Shown: piece after piece, positions 11,586-22,599 of the stretch
Layout: each line of letters opens with the position of its first letter
Numbering within the stretch: position 1 is the stretch's first letter
NCBI GenBank assembly: GCA_951640165.1
Contig: OX621246.1
Location: 36,660,501-36,724,500 of the forward strand
Direction: 5' to 3'
Length of the DNA stretch: 64,000 nucleotides
Source of the DNA: Pseudoips prasinana
Taxonomy: Eukaryota > Arthropoda > Insecta > Lepidoptera > Nolidae
Position numbers and translations under genes: made by a program
Notes under the pieces: model-generated
The model's database searches: none
The model's input: the letters and a program-made list of their open reading frames with translations, nothing else
What the model was told of the DNA's origin: nothing

Positions 11586-11735
11586 TATTTGGTTGTCTGG
11601 AAGAGATTACATTTTAGTGATAAGACCGCTAATTGTATACTTTTTAATTGCATGCTCCTGTACTGTATGATTTTAATATAGGTGTACAATAAAGAGTTAA
11701 TCTATCAATCTATCTATCATATTGTAGTGCAAAAG
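11586..11735 (+). repeat. LINE 3' end, 'GTTGTCTGGAAGAGA' family, copy 1
   Basis: Contains GGTTGTCTGGAAGAGATTAC and AAGACCGCTAATTGTATACT, and ends in GGTGTACAATAAAGAGTTAA followed by TCTATC repeats. Related copies lie at about 22,600-22,735 (minus), 24,990-25,125 (plus) and 55,600-55,790 (plus). The polyadenylation-like AATAAA plus a simple repeat tail is typical of lepidopteran LINE ends. Confidence 0.6.
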
Positions 11736-11977
11736 TGTGTGTGCAAACTCAGGCGCACGTTCTATTCCACCACTCTCATAAGAGCCCGACCCGGGATTTG
11801 AGACTGCTAGACCAACGAGGCAGTCATATAGAATAGAACTGGGTTAGGATAGTCTTAGCTATTCCATTCTATTATATTTATGAGTCCATCGTCTAACGAT
11901 ATAAGTATGAGAGTCAATCAACAAATTTGTTAAAAAAATAAAGTAATGGTGCTTCACTCATAGTACATTTCACCAGT

Positions 11978-12220
11978 AATAATAATAGTACTAGAGATTA
12001 TTTACACACGGCCATCTGATCCAAAACTAAACATATAGCTTGTACTGTGGAAACCAGATAACTGATATATTATATATACTACTTTTCCTTTGTAAATACA
12101 TAGTTATATAGATAATTACACCCAGACTCAGGACAAATATCTGTCCTGGGTGGGAATCGAACCCACGACCTCCAGCGTAAAATGCAAGCATTTGCCAAAC
12201 ATGCCAACAGTCCGTCAAAG
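11978..12220 (-). repeat. tRNA-derived SINE, family A, copy 2
   Basis: On the minus strand the tRNA-like head carries GTCGTGGGTTCGATTCCCAC (B box), then CCTGAGTCTGGGTGTAATTA, then TATCAGTTATCTGGTTTCCA, and an (ATT)n tail at the low-coordinate end. It abuts the left end of the Harbinger transposon at 12,235. Confidence 0.85.
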
Positions 12221-12568
12221 TCCGTCAGTGAGAGCTGGTTCACATTAGGTCGGCCCGACAGTTTTACCGGCCCGACAAACGTGTCGTATCCATATTGGCG
12301 TATGTATCTCAATAGCGCCGTTCACATTAGGGCGACCCGACCAAACTGTCGGAGCCGACACTTTTACCGTACGTCCAGCCACGATTTCTGCCCTATCGAA
12401 CACAATATTGGCGTACTAGCAAGTATGGCGCCGTTCACATTTGTCGGCGCGAAGCGGCGGCGACACCCGCCTGCCATACTCCCACCCGCCCTCCCGCTCT
12501 CATACTCCGCTCTCGACACTCGCGCAAGCAGTTTCGTCGTCGTGTATGCAGAGAAGACACGTTTAAAT

Positions 12569-14424
12569 ATGGAGGGGGAAATTAATGTAGACGTTTTGAT
12601 ATCTCTTGTGGAAGACAGGAGTTTACTGTGGCATAAAACGTGTGAACAGTACAAAAATAAAAGTTTAAAACTAGCGGCATGGCGTGAAATTTGTTGCATA
12701 TTAAAGCCTGATTTTATGGAATTAAATGAAAGAGAAAGACAACATTTTGGTAAGTATTTATTTATTAAAAAGTGATTAATACATCTTACGATTTATATTA
12801 TTATTAAAGTTTAGATTACAATGATACATGTGCCGCTGTATGTTGCCACGAAACCGATCCAATTTCAGAATAAAAATAATCAGTAAACAACGTTCTTACG
12901 GAGTTTGGGCCACCACGTGGTGCATGTACATTTGCAAGACTTTGGGTTGACTGATCCATGGATGAGGTTACATACCGGATGTCTTCGAAATTGATGCCAT
13001 CTTTTTGTCTGACAAAATTATGCAATACTGTGCATGCTTTAACTATTTCAATTGCTGTGTTTGGATGAACATCCAGTGGTCTATGCAATATTCTCCATTT
13101 GTTGGTTAAAATGCCAAAGGCACATTCTACATATCTTCTGGCCCTGCTTAGTCGGTAATTGAAAATTTTTTTGTTGTTATCCAAGTGAGTGCCGCCGTAT
13201 GGTCGTAAAAGATTGTTTGTTAATGCGAAACCCTCATCTCCAACAAATACAAAAGGATAAGCTTTTTGCGTGGTTTCGTGAATAGGTTTGGGCTCCGGGA
13301 TATTTAAACTACCATCGTTTAACATTTTCCAAAAATTAGATTCTTTTAAAATTGAAGAATCACATTCCTTTCCATACGATCCAATACTCACATAAATAAA
13401 ACGGTACTCGGAATCGACTATTGCAAGTAAAATAATTGAAAAATAATCCTTGTAATTAAAATAAACTGAGCCACTATTTTTAGGTTTAATGATCCTAATA
13501 TGTTTACCATCGACTGCACCTAAGCAGTGAGGGAAATCAGCCTTTAATTCAAAAGATTTTGCTATTTCTTCCCATTGTTCTTTGGTATTGGGCAACGTTA
13601 AAAATTCGTATTTTAATGCGTTCCAGATAACAGGACACATTTCTTTTATTATGTTACTTATGGTTGATACTCCTACTCTGTAATTATATTGAAGTTCTTT
13701 GAAAGAACACCCCGTGGCCAGATATCTGTAAAATAAACAATTATCCTTTTAATTATTTGCAGGTAAATTAGTATCTAATAAATGGTCTAACATAAGAGAT
13801 GCATTTTTAAGAGCAGGACGAAAAGAAAAGTCAGCGAAGAGGTCTGGGGCAGGAGCGAAGTCATTTAGACCTTACGTTTATGCATCACAACTGAAGTTTC
13901 TATTAAAAACGAATGAACCTGGAAATACACATTATTCTTCTAACACCTACGAACAAGAAGCTGCATCCACTTCTTCAGCTGCACCCAAAACTCCAATATC
14001 TACACTCCCTGCTAAGAAATCAAAGCTTGACCTTGATAGCAAAATGTCAAAGTTTCTTGATTTAAAGTTATGTGGAGATACTATTTCAAGTCAGAAAGAT
14101 GATTCTCCACATTTATTATTTTTCAAGGGTATTTTACCTTCCATAAATACATTTAACGAAGATGAGACTCTCGAACTCCAGGCGGATATTTTAGCAGCAA
14201 TACAAAGAATTCGAAGAAAACGCGGAGCTAATTCGTACGTTTCAGACTATGCGTCTACCACAAACTTTAGTTCATCCGACTACCATAATAGGAGTGGATA
14301 TTTTACTCGCCACTATGATGACGATCCCACAGCTTCAAGACCAAACATCATCGAACCAGAATCACCTGCATATACTGATATGTCAAACTCAACGCAAGAC
14401 AGTTTCGATTTTTCGGGTATCTAA
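12569..14424 (+). CDS. MADF-BESS accessory protein of the Harbinger transposon
   Basis: Two exons: 12,569-12,749 and 13,763-14,424, joined at G|GTAAGT and TTATTTGCAG. The spliced frame is open for 280 residues. Exon 1 begins MEGEINVDVLISLVEDRSLL, the start of a MADF (Myb/SANT-like) DNA-binding domain; exon 2 continues it with the KWSNIRDAFLRAGRK helix and a basic stretch. The C-terminal region has a BESS-like motif (HLLFFKGILPSINTFNEDET) used for protein interaction. In this superfamily the Myb-like partner carries the transposase into the nucleus and binds the transposon ends; that is family knowledge. The start is chosen as the ATG right before the MADF domain; the frame is open further upstream, in terminal-repeat sequence. 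Its intron contains the whole second exon of the transposase on the opposite strand. Confidence 0.85.
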
Positions 14425-15266
14425 GTCCATGGGGGCTTAGATTGGATTGATTTTTCATTGGGCTTTGATTAAGGCGTGGGACAAGCGCTTTTTTTCGTGC
14501 GTTAAAACGTGCTGAGTTTTAAGTAAAAGGAAAATAGAACTAAAATGTCACTGCCCAGCACTTAAAGTCAAATACAGGTAAAAAAAAAGCGCCGCACATT
14601 TAAAACGTGACATGTGTACAGATACATGGCAATCCATTTATTATATTTCAGCGCTTTTTTAACGCCCGGAAAGAAGCGCTCGTGCGGATGGCGCCTAATA
14701 GATATTACAGGGATATTATGACTAATATGCTTATGATGATTAATATAAGTAATATGTAGTACTCTCAAACTGCAAGGAATAAAAAATATGTTGTTGATTA
14801 ATAAAGGAGAATAATAATTATGTTATGTACGTTAATTGATAAAGAAGAAAAAGATTTATGAGCGTTGATTAAAAATAATGAAAAAGATTTATATTATGTT
14901 TGTTGATTAATAAACAATTTGTGATTACTACCTAACTACTTTTTATTTTTCACCTTACACACCTTACACCACTTACCTTAAACATATGGATAATCTTTCT
15001 TCGGGAGAAATACAATCTCTGAATCGTGTATTTTGTACGGTTACACCAGTTTTAACTTTTGCGATTAAGTCATCAAAGGAACGAATAGACATTCTGAAGT
15101 AATTATAAAACTTTAGCTCGTCACTTCTTAATTCGCTTATTAAAGTTTGAAAAGTTCCAACTTCATTTCGCTCGGCAATTATTGGATGCACCCAATATTT
15201 CCTTTTTCTTTTTTTCTGCCTTTTATTTAAGTACCACATTGCAATGAATAGGTCGTCGTCATCCAT
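12816..15266 (-). CDS. PIF/Harbinger DDE transposase (DDE_Tnp_4 type)
   Basis: Two exons on the minus strand: 15,266-14,977 and 13,725-12,816, joined at AAG|GTAAGT and TTTATTTTACAG. The spliced frame is continuous and gives about 399 residues. Exon 1 has the N-terminal region typical of HARBI1-like proteins (KYWVHPIIAERNEVGTFQTL, FRMSIRSFDDLIAKV). Exon 2 carries a helix-turn-helix-like segment (FKELQYNYRVGVSTISNIIK), then the catalytic triad: D in GAVDGKHI, D in VGDEGF, and E in RRYVECAFGIL. It cuts and rejoins the transposon ends. The start MDDDDLFIAMWYLNKRQ is preferred; an upstream ATG at 15,347 is in frame but lies in the inner copy of the terminal repeat. No stop or frameshift, so it could be active. 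Exon 2 lies in the intron of the plus-strand MADF gene and vice versa. Confidence 0.9.
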
Positions 15267-15589
15267 CCTATACGAAAGCCAACTCACAACTGTTTTGTGA
15301 CGACCCAGGCCGGGCAGTAAAACGACCGTACCGACAGTTATATTCACATTAGGTCGGGTCGGCGGCGTCTAGTGTGAACAGCAACACCCGGCAGTCGGTG
15401 AACGGCAAACTGTCGGCCCGACCTAATGTGAACCAGTTCTGAAGAATCCATGATGACCGTGTCGTGGAATTTAAATTGAGAGGCTTTTATGTTTAATTTT
15501 ATTATTCTTATCTCGTCTTTTTCCTAAGATAGACGAAATCATATTTTATAGTCAAGAAAGCGGTTTCGTTTCTCATTTTTATTATTATT

Positions 15590-15860
15590 GGCTGCTGCCT
15601 TTTATTATTATTATTTGCAGCGCTGCTGTACTTTTCTGCCAAGGAACCATCATAGCAAATAGAGTCATAATGAATCTAAATGTTAATGGAAGACGTATTA
15701 TAATTATTAGTTCTACACCAGGAGTAAACGCCATAGTTAGATCACGGAAATGGTTAGTGAGCCGTTCATGAAAAATATCATCTACTTCCGTGGCTTCCCG
15801 TGAGTGGCGAACCGTGCCGATTCTCCCCAACTCCTGAAGTCAGTTAGACAGGACGAATGG
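15590..15860. repeat. Short shared repeat, unassigned
   Basis: Shares CCAGGAGTAAACGCCATAGT with 21,640-21,662 and similar flanking text. Probably fragments of one dispersed element. No domain visible. Confidence 0.35.
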
Positions 15861-16483
15861 TAAGTGCTGTCCTTAGAGACTCCTCAGATTTACGCCCCCT
15901 CCCACCCTTCCCTAACTATACGGGTATTGTTCTAAGGCGACTAAGTGACTTTTGTAAATTATTTATTTAGGGTACGACAGAGCCCTGAATGGGAGAATTA
16001 ATATGGCTCAGAATAGGGCGATAATGCGAATAATTTAGCGAGATGTATTAGCTATTTATTTCATGAATCGTAAAGCAATATTTAAATCAGATGCGATCAA
16101 ATGTCTATCCTTTGTTAACATAATAAATAACGTTATAAATGAAGACATTTAGAATGCTATTTATTTTGTTAACAAAGTATAGACATTGTTGTTTGATAGC
16201 CAACATTTTGCGCAAATAATTTTGAGTAGTTAGGCAGGACTTATCAGCATTTTATCCAAAGTACACGTTCCCCTTAGTTGACACATTGTGCTCTTCCGAG
16301 CTCTACACTGACCATGACGTAGTTTATTCGAATTTAGTTGGTCGGGAGTCATTCCACCGTATCCCGGAGAGGCCGGTGAGCTGTCTGTCCGGTTATTATA
16401 GGAACATCTATCTATGGTTTTACGTAATCAGAATTCGTATAGAATCCATTAATTAATCTAAATGTCTCGGTTACTGATTGACG
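15861..16483. other. Unassigned AT-rich DNA with an imperfect inverted repeat
   Basis: No gene recognised. A 28-bp imperfect inverted repeat (arms 16,102-16,129 and 16,158-16,185) contains TTTGTTAACA in each arm. It could be the termini of a very small MITE. Confidence 0.35.
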
Positions 16484-16745
16484 GTCACCGTAGCCTAGTT
16501 GGTATTGCTCCTGCCTACGAAGCTGGTGGTCCTGGGTTCGAATCCCGGTAAGGGCAACGATTTGTGTGGTGAGCACGAATATTTGTTTCTGAGTCATGGA
16601 TGTTTTCTATGTATTTAAGTATTTATCTATCTATATAAGTATGTATATCGTCGCCTGGTACCCATAGTACAAGCTTTGCTTAGTTTGGGGCTAGGATGAT
16701 CTGTGTGACATTGTCCCTCGATATTATATTATTTAAGAGTTTCCA
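16484..16745 (+). repeat. tRNA-derived SINE, family A variant, copy 3
   Basis: The tRNA-like head has GTAGCCTAGTTGGTATTGCT (A box) and CCTGGGTTCGAATCCCGGTA (B box). The body ends GGTACCCATAGTACAAGCTT, then TTAGTTTGGGGCTAGGATGA and an ATATTATATTATT tail. The head differs from the other family A copies (extra bases, different D arm), suggesting a subfamily. Confidence 0.8.
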
Positions 16746-16879
16746 AGTTCGATGGGAGTTGGTCTAAAGGTTTCGTTGCTAAACTCTTCTGGTTAAAATG
16801 ACACCGGAGTTGACCATCTGTAGCTGTCAGAGCAAATCACAATACTAATGGGTCAATAACTTAATACAAGCTAGCTAAA

Positions 16880-17060
16880 TATCACTACTATTATAAAATA
16901 AATTGTATAAATGTTTTAACATTCCGTGTACCTAAATATCTGTAATATGCAACTAGAAATAACTATATTACTACAAACATGTTCTGACTATTTACAAGCG
17001 CTTTTTTAAAGTCTACGTGAATAAAAACCTTTTTTTTTTTATTTTTTATTTATTTATTTA
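16880..17060 (+). repeat. 'ACATGTTCTGACTATTTACA' dispersed repeat, copy 1
   Basis: A closely similar copy is at 43,440-43,640 (plus) and an inverted one at 25,610-25,740; a short relative is at 21,770-21,845. Shared text: CTAGCTAAATATCA, GTACCTAAATATCT, AACATGTTCTGACTATTTAC, GCGCTTTTTTAAAGTCTACG and a T-rich/ATTTT tail. Noncoding, probably a short retroposon or LINE tail. Confidence 0.7.
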
Positions 17061-17519
17061 ATAGAAACGATGATAATGACTAAACACACAAGTATTTCGG
17101 AATGAGTAAGTGATTACTTAACCTGAACCCATTACAGACCACAATTGCCCAGCAAAAACGAACAAAAAACGCTTTAGTTTCATCTTGATCTACACCTGCA
17201 ACGCTCGTTTTAGGTGTCGGTTTTGTTACGATATTTTCCAATCTTTGTTTATTGATACACAATGCCGAGCCCCACTCTGGCACGTACGGTTTACTATCAT
17301 ACTACTATATCGGAATAATCTTTTAGTCAGAAAAGTGGATGTGAAAGCTTTAAAACGATTTGAGCTTTACTAGGTCAACCCTAGTTTGTGCTGCTTTTGA
17401 GTAGCGAGGCACAAACTTCTAAATTGTTTATTCAGAGTCAAACGATAACATATTAAATGTTTCAGTTTAACGATATTGATTTAACACGAGCATTTTGAAC
17501 ATAATTGCGAGGCATATTG

Positions 17520-17830
17520 AATTCCCTTCGCAGTCAACATCATCATCATCATTACAACTGTAAAAAGTCCACTGACAGAAGCCTCCCCTCAAGAATCATC
17601 TTGGGGGGGTATGCCATAATTGCCAAGCTTGGCAGACGGGTTGGCAATCGCATTATGATGGTCATAGTTCTCAGAGACACGCTGCTGCCCGTCCTCTGGC
17701 AGACACTCCCTCGGGTCGATTTCTACGCCCCCCACGGGATAAGATGGGGTGATGATATTCTGATATTCGCGCGCCGTCACCACACAGCTGATTTCGCTTT
17801 GCACTAGTACTAACTTTGTCTGTACACACT
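17520..17830 (-). repeat. Probable LINE 3' region with CATCATCAT end
   Basis: Read from the plus strand it opens with CATCATCATCATTACAACTG and AAAGTCCACTGACAGAAGCC, followed by a GC-rich body (GGCAGACGGGTTGGCAATCG). This layout matches a repeat common in Lepidoptera where the ATG/CAT simple repeat is the retroposon tail. Hence the element points to the minus strand. No intact coding frame. Confidence 0.5.
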
Positions 17831-19465
17831 CACGCAGTTATGTCTCGAAGCCAATTAGCGCTAACAAATCTGTCGCCCGGCAAAGCGTCCCACAGAGAAA
17901 ACGTTTTAAAATTTTCAACGTTTTGGCTTAATTAGGTTCGTATTTCCAGAAAAACGAAACAATATATTTGCCTTTATCAGGCATCATTCACCTAACTAGA
18001 CTATATGAAACGGGATTCCTATTGCCTTTCTTAACCTTCCATAACACTCCTGGTAGGAATTAGTAGCGCTGAAGCACAGAATAAGAAGTACTCTGAAGGT
18101 GAAAGTTCAAGATCTGTGTTTGCAAAATGAACAGTATCGTTGTTCAAGCAGTATGGCTACCCAGACATAGGTCCAAAATAAGTATTATTTAAGAAGTTCC
18201 AATGAGCTAAGTTTCAATGTGTTCTTGACAATGAAACCGAGCAAAACTTCTTTAAATAATTAAACCTTCCTTACTTACGCTAAGTAAAGCTAAAGCTTAA
18301 GAGGTGAGGTGTAAGTTACGTCGCTTACCGGCTCGAGGCGCGGCGCTGATTTACTGCACAACGGTTTGTGGCGTGGCGCTACTATGTGACATAAGTGTAG
18401 CCAGGTGGAAGGCACCAGGAAAATATACGTAAAGAGAGGAAATAATGTACTTTAAACATATTTGTCTATTCTAAAGTGTTTCTTTTTGAAGTAAAACTTC
18501 TATACGCACGATTGACTTGGGGAGTAAGCTGGTGAATGCGTGACGAGAGCGTTACGAAAAGTGTGATCGTGAGAGACGAACGGAAGTTGAGAGGAAGATA
18601 TAAGTTTGTGAAGATAGTAAGAGATAGAGTTACGTTGCGTATATTACTGTCGGGTTAAGAGAAGTGCGAGCGCACATTTTCTTTCTCTCTTTCTCTCATA
18701 ACCAATTACGTTTCATATGTACATCTAAGTTTGACTTCAGTTGTGTGGTCTAAAGCACATTAGTTTTTTTATTTCTATCGTTTTACGGTTACCATTCACG
18801 ATCTATTCATTTTTATTGTCCCATTGACTCGAATATAAATGACGTTATTCCAGTTTTATGAAACTTATGTACCAGCTGCAACATTCAACTCAATACTATT
18901 ATTGTTTTCAAAAATATATAGGACAACTGACCCACCGTGGCTTCGTGGGTTCGGTAGATACAAAGAAAAATTACTGCTTTACGCTAAATAAATTTCGTTC
19001 GGTGAAAGAATATCCAAAATTAGTTAAGGAGTTATTTGAGCTCATCTATTACAGACAGAAGCTAAGAAAATCCGTTTATACAAGAACTATAAAATCGGTT
19101 GGAACAACCCAGAGAAATTTACTTTTGGATACCACATAAAACATACTGCCGAGTTGAGAACTTCCTTCCTTATTTTTTGAAGTCCTTTAGATACATCTCT
19201 GAAGCTGCTCGTCTTTTGAAGATTAAAATATTTGTGAATATTGTTTGCCATTACAATGCTACAAGCAATTCCAAACATCCTGTAGCAGCCCAGAATGTGA
19301 AAATTATCGGAGTTACATCCCCGTGCCTAGGTCCTCCACTTGATATCTCACCGATCCACTGGAGTAGAATGCTCTGCTGCATTTTGCCCGTTCGGCAATA
19401 CACTTTTGTAAGAAAACTGTAAGCTTAATAAGCTATCGTAGCTACTCTTGTTTTAATATATCTTA
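17831..19465. other. Unassigned, with open frames of unknown meaning
   Basis: Short open frames at 18,858-19,139 and 19,099-19,422 (plus) give 93 and 107 residues without recognisable domains and may be remnants of one decayed element. A stretch at 18,520-18,700 is purine-rich then pyrimidine-rich. I see no supported gene. Confidence 0.3.
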
Positions 19466-19646
19466 CTAGCTGTGCCCCGCGATTTTACCCGCGTTAAATT
19501 TTATAAATTATAGCCTATGTGTTAATCCAGAGTCAGGTAACTCCATACCAAATTCTATGTAATCGCTTCAGCCGTTTAGACGTGAAGAGAACAAACATAC
19601 ACACTCACACACTCACAAAACTTTCGCCTTTATAAAATTAGTGTGA
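19466..19646 (-). mobile_element. Short non-autonomous Helitron, copy 1
   Basis: On the minus strand it starts TC(ACACTAATTTTATAAAGGC) after a T/A-rich base. It ends with a GC hairpin (ACGCGGGTAAAATCGCGGGG, one mismatch in the stem), a few bases, and CTAG followed by T. A TC start, a subterminal hairpin, a CTAG end and insertion at A/T without duplication are the Helitron hallmarks. Length is about 181 bases. Related ends lie at 27,806-27,960, 45,703-46,017 and 55,347-55,529. Confidence 0.75.
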
Positions 19647-21430
19647 TATGCACTCAAAATAAACCTATGCTACGAATGTGTAGTCATTACAATAGCATAT
19701 GCTAGTTAGATATATTTTTGTAACGATCTTACGATTTTAAAATTATTATTAAAATTAAATGATTAATTACTGATAATTTTAACAAGTAATATTTGAATTC
19801 TTTTTTTTTGTTTTAATACAGGTATAGCTTTTCATTTATATAAATTTGAAGCATATTAATTTATGAATGCTGTGTACAGTTTTGAAGGGATGACTGATTC
19901 AATCTCTATTTGGTAACCAATGTTCCTAATGTATTAATATATCTGTTTCTGTGCCTTTTGATTAAAAATAAAATATTATATAATACCGTTCCTTATACTT
20001 CTGCGTCACGTGATTATAAATAATTTGTCCAAACCCTCCTCTCTGTTAGAACTGCACTGTGCGCTAAAGGCCCGAGTTACCTTAGCTACTTACTCGCTGC
20101 ACTACTGATTTATACGTCGCATTGACTGCTTCGCCCCCGTGTGTGCTCGCCTTATTGTGGTATAGCGTGTACTCTCCTTTACCCACTCGGTATGAAAACA
20201 TTTTAGAGGGGGGAGTTTTCTATAGAGGTGCCTACATACCAATGTGCGTCTGAATAAATGATCAAGGCGGTTCTGGGCTCCCTCCCTTGGCGGCGGGCGA
20301 TCAGTGAGGTCAAGTTTCTCTCGGGACGTGTCTAAAGGATCTATTGGACACAATTGTAATTACGTTAAAACGAGTTGATCTAGATACGCTAAAACTTGTA
20401 TATCTTTTCCTACTAAAATGGGAACTTTTATCTGATGTTATTATGTCTAAATGTCAAATACCTAATTTTCCAATAAAGCGTTAACAAAAATGGTGCAATT
20501 CATTACCTACACTAAAAATATGGGTATCTAAGCAAGTAGTCTTAACCTATAATTAGTAACAGGATTAGGTTTGAGTTCTATTTTAATGACATTCATGAAA
20601 TATTAAATATTTTCGCTTCTGTCTCTAAGCTTAATAATTGAAGTAATATATTATTTGCTATTTGCAACTTTTTGAATTCTAGTAATCTCAAGTGGTTGAC
20701 TCATAGTACCTAATATAACCGAACAGTATCCAAGGTAAACAATTAAAAGCAACGCATTAGCTTATAAGTTAGCTCTTTTTGCACTAATTAGGTCGACGAA
20801 TAAGCATACGGCTTACTTGATAGTAATCTATAACCAACAAATGCGCTGTGACACCGCTTACGAATCATTTTAAGATTGTAACGCGTAGTTCTAATACTTA
20901 CGCCGACGAGTAGCTTTTATTGTGACAAAACGGTGTGAACTTAGACCTATTTTGCAAAGAAAATAAAAATACATTAGTTTGTTTTTCACTGAGAATATGA
21001 GTAAGCAATCCTTTCTAAATATCATGTTGCTAGAATCAGTAGTTACCGAGATAATAATATATTGCTATAACAGAGAGACGTACTGAAGGTTACCTTTTAT
21101 AATTCTCGTACAAAACCCAAAAAAGCAAAAACATTAATTACAATCGATCCAACAACTCGAGTTTGAGCCAGTAAGCGTACAGTGTAATAGGTACAATGAC
21201 AAGACGTTTTCGAACCGAGTGTTTGATTAAAATACCAAATACAACGGTGGCGCCATGTGAGGGGTTCTCACGCAAGCGGCTCTATGTTGCATCAAATAAG
21301 AAGCGATGTAATGCGAATACTTACAAGCCTACGCCTGCCCTGTCCTAGTACTGATGTCTGTCATAAACTTCACATATATTTTGGAACACAAGATGACCTG
21401 GGAACTGGGTCTGCGGGTGGCTATGTCGAC
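19647..21430. other. No gene recognised
   Basis: AT-rich with scattered short open frames (for example 20,102-20,353) lacking domains. No repeat with a second copy in the window was identified here. Confidence 0.4.
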
Positions 21431-21439
21431 TCACAGCGA

Positions 21440-21700
21440 CTGCCGTGGACTTCTCTTGGTGCCTGATGGGGGGAGCCCTGGAACGCAGGTATGCTGTCCC
21501 GGGGCCCCCCTTATGCACCATGTGCCAGATGGTCGTGACACGTACCCTGGGAGGACTCTGAATTGCTCTCCCCTATTGTCGACTCCTGCCAGTCTGACAC
21601 AGCGACTGTGCCACAAACAGATCGCTATCTTCCGGGAGCTGCCAGGAGTAAACGCCATAGTTGTGTTGGCAGTAGAGGACACTCATACTGCCGACCGATC
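21440..21700. repeat. GC-rich dispersed repeat fragment
   Basis: Locally GC-rich, with overlapping open frames on both strands but no domain. It shares the 20-base block near 21,641 with 15,717. Likely a fragment of a non-LTR element. Confidence 0.35.
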
Positions 21701-21769
21701 AAATATAAATCACGGTTCCTACTCTAAGTTTACTTAGACTGAAATATATATTATAGTTCTTTTTTACTA

Positions 21770-21850
21770 CCACAATCCATGTTCTGACTATTTACGACTG
21801 ATTTTTTAAGTCAGTAAAAGCAGTAAAAGCTTTTTATTTTTATTTGATTT
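21770..21850 (+). repeat. 'ACATGTTCTGACTATTTACA' dispersed repeat, short copy
   Basis: CATGTTCTGACTATTTACGA followed by a T-rich tail, the 3' part of the family described at 16,880. Confidence 0.55.
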
Positions 21851-22029
21851 TACGCACCACACCCCTACAGTCTGATATAAAAATACTCAAATACAATAAC
21901 ACATTATATTGGTCGTATGTAATAATGAATTGTGATTTTATTTTAAGTAAATCATGATTAAATTAATAAATCAAACAAACCAAAGAGCTCGTTGTTAATA
22001 AATTAACTTCCCTAAGAGACTTAAATAAG

Positions 22030-22237
22030 GTACAAATTACTCGGCGGAAGTTTTTGCGTTATCTTCGGATGGATCGTACGGTACCATTAGCTGGCTGCTA
22101 TCAAAGCGCGCTAATCTGGCTCGGGGGACCAGATACTACAGTCGCCGTGGTTCACTCTGTTATGTACAGCTCCCCGAAGACAATGAGTATGAGTCTACGA
22201 GAATAATAAATGAGGCTGAGACTAAATTAGTTCTTAG
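22030..22237 (+). other. Candidate orphan exon
   Basis: One frame is open for 69 codons across this GC-richer island in AT-rich DNA and ends exactly at a strong donor (CTTAG|GTAAGT). The predicted peptide includes TISWLLSKRANLARGTRYYS and CYVQLPEDNEYES. I do not recognise it; LARGTRYYSRRG faintly recalls the SAC phosphatase motif but flanking residues do not fit. The acceptor (AATAAG) lacks a good pyrimidine tract, and no partner exons were found within the window. It may be a real exon of a long-intron gene, a retrocopy remnant or chance. Confidence 0.3.
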
Positions 22238-22434
22238 GTAAGTACATAATCAAGTTTATTTACATTATTTTAGAATCTTAACAAGAATCTTGTTTACTTT
22301 GCTATGTTATTATAGCAAACAAATTCGGCTCAAGGGACCATATAGTTCGTATGAAACTATGTAGTAATTTAATTTGTTGGAGAGAGATACGTAATTGTGG
22401 AAACTTTGTTGACTCCACGTATATCTATAACAAT

Positions 22435-22580
22435 ACTATCCTGGGACATTATTCACACACGGCGATCTGATCCCAAACTAAGCAGACCTTGTACTATGGA
22501 AACTAGATAACTGATATACTACATATACTACTTTTCTTTTGTAAATACATACTTACATAGATAATTACACCCAGACTCAC
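22435..22580 (-). repeat. tRNA-derived SINE, family A, headless copy 4
   Basis: Carries the 3' half (minus strand: CCAGACTC partner, TATCAGTTATCTAGTTTCCA, TCTGCTTAGTTTGGGATCAG). The tRNA head is missing or replaced. Confidence 0.75.
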
Positions 22581-22599
22581 AATAACAGATCACCTGTCA

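Larger units (their letters stand above)
12235..15436. mobile_element. PIF/Harbinger DNA transposon, apparently autonomous
   Basis: About 3.2 kb. The ends are inverted repeats: left CTGGTTCACATTAGGTCGGC and the right end reads the same on the minus strand for about 30 bases with one or two differences. Inside are the two genes expected of a Harbinger: a DDE transposase on the minus strand and a MADF-BESS (Myb/SANT-like) accessory protein on the plus strand. Both are open across consensus splice sites. Additional copies of the terminal motif lie inside at about 12,320, 12,431 and 15,343, so the termini are complex. A clear 3-bp target duplication (TWA in known Harbingers) was not found at these exact ends. 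Confidence 0.85.

Noticed and set aside
12364..12699. 111-codon minus-strand frame at the left end of the Harbinger element
   Set aside because: Lies opposite the MADF exon and the terminal repeats and shows no transposase motif.
12816..13640. Domesticated HARBI1-like host gene
   Set aside because: Terminal inverted repeats and a MADF partner gene are present, so it is a transposon rather than a domesticated copy.
15585..15830. 81-codon minus-strand frame
   Set aside because: Includes an ATT microsatellite read as Ile repeats and shared repeat text; no domain.
16484..16560. Functional tRNA gene
   Set aside because: It has A and B boxes but continues into the SINE family A body and tail.
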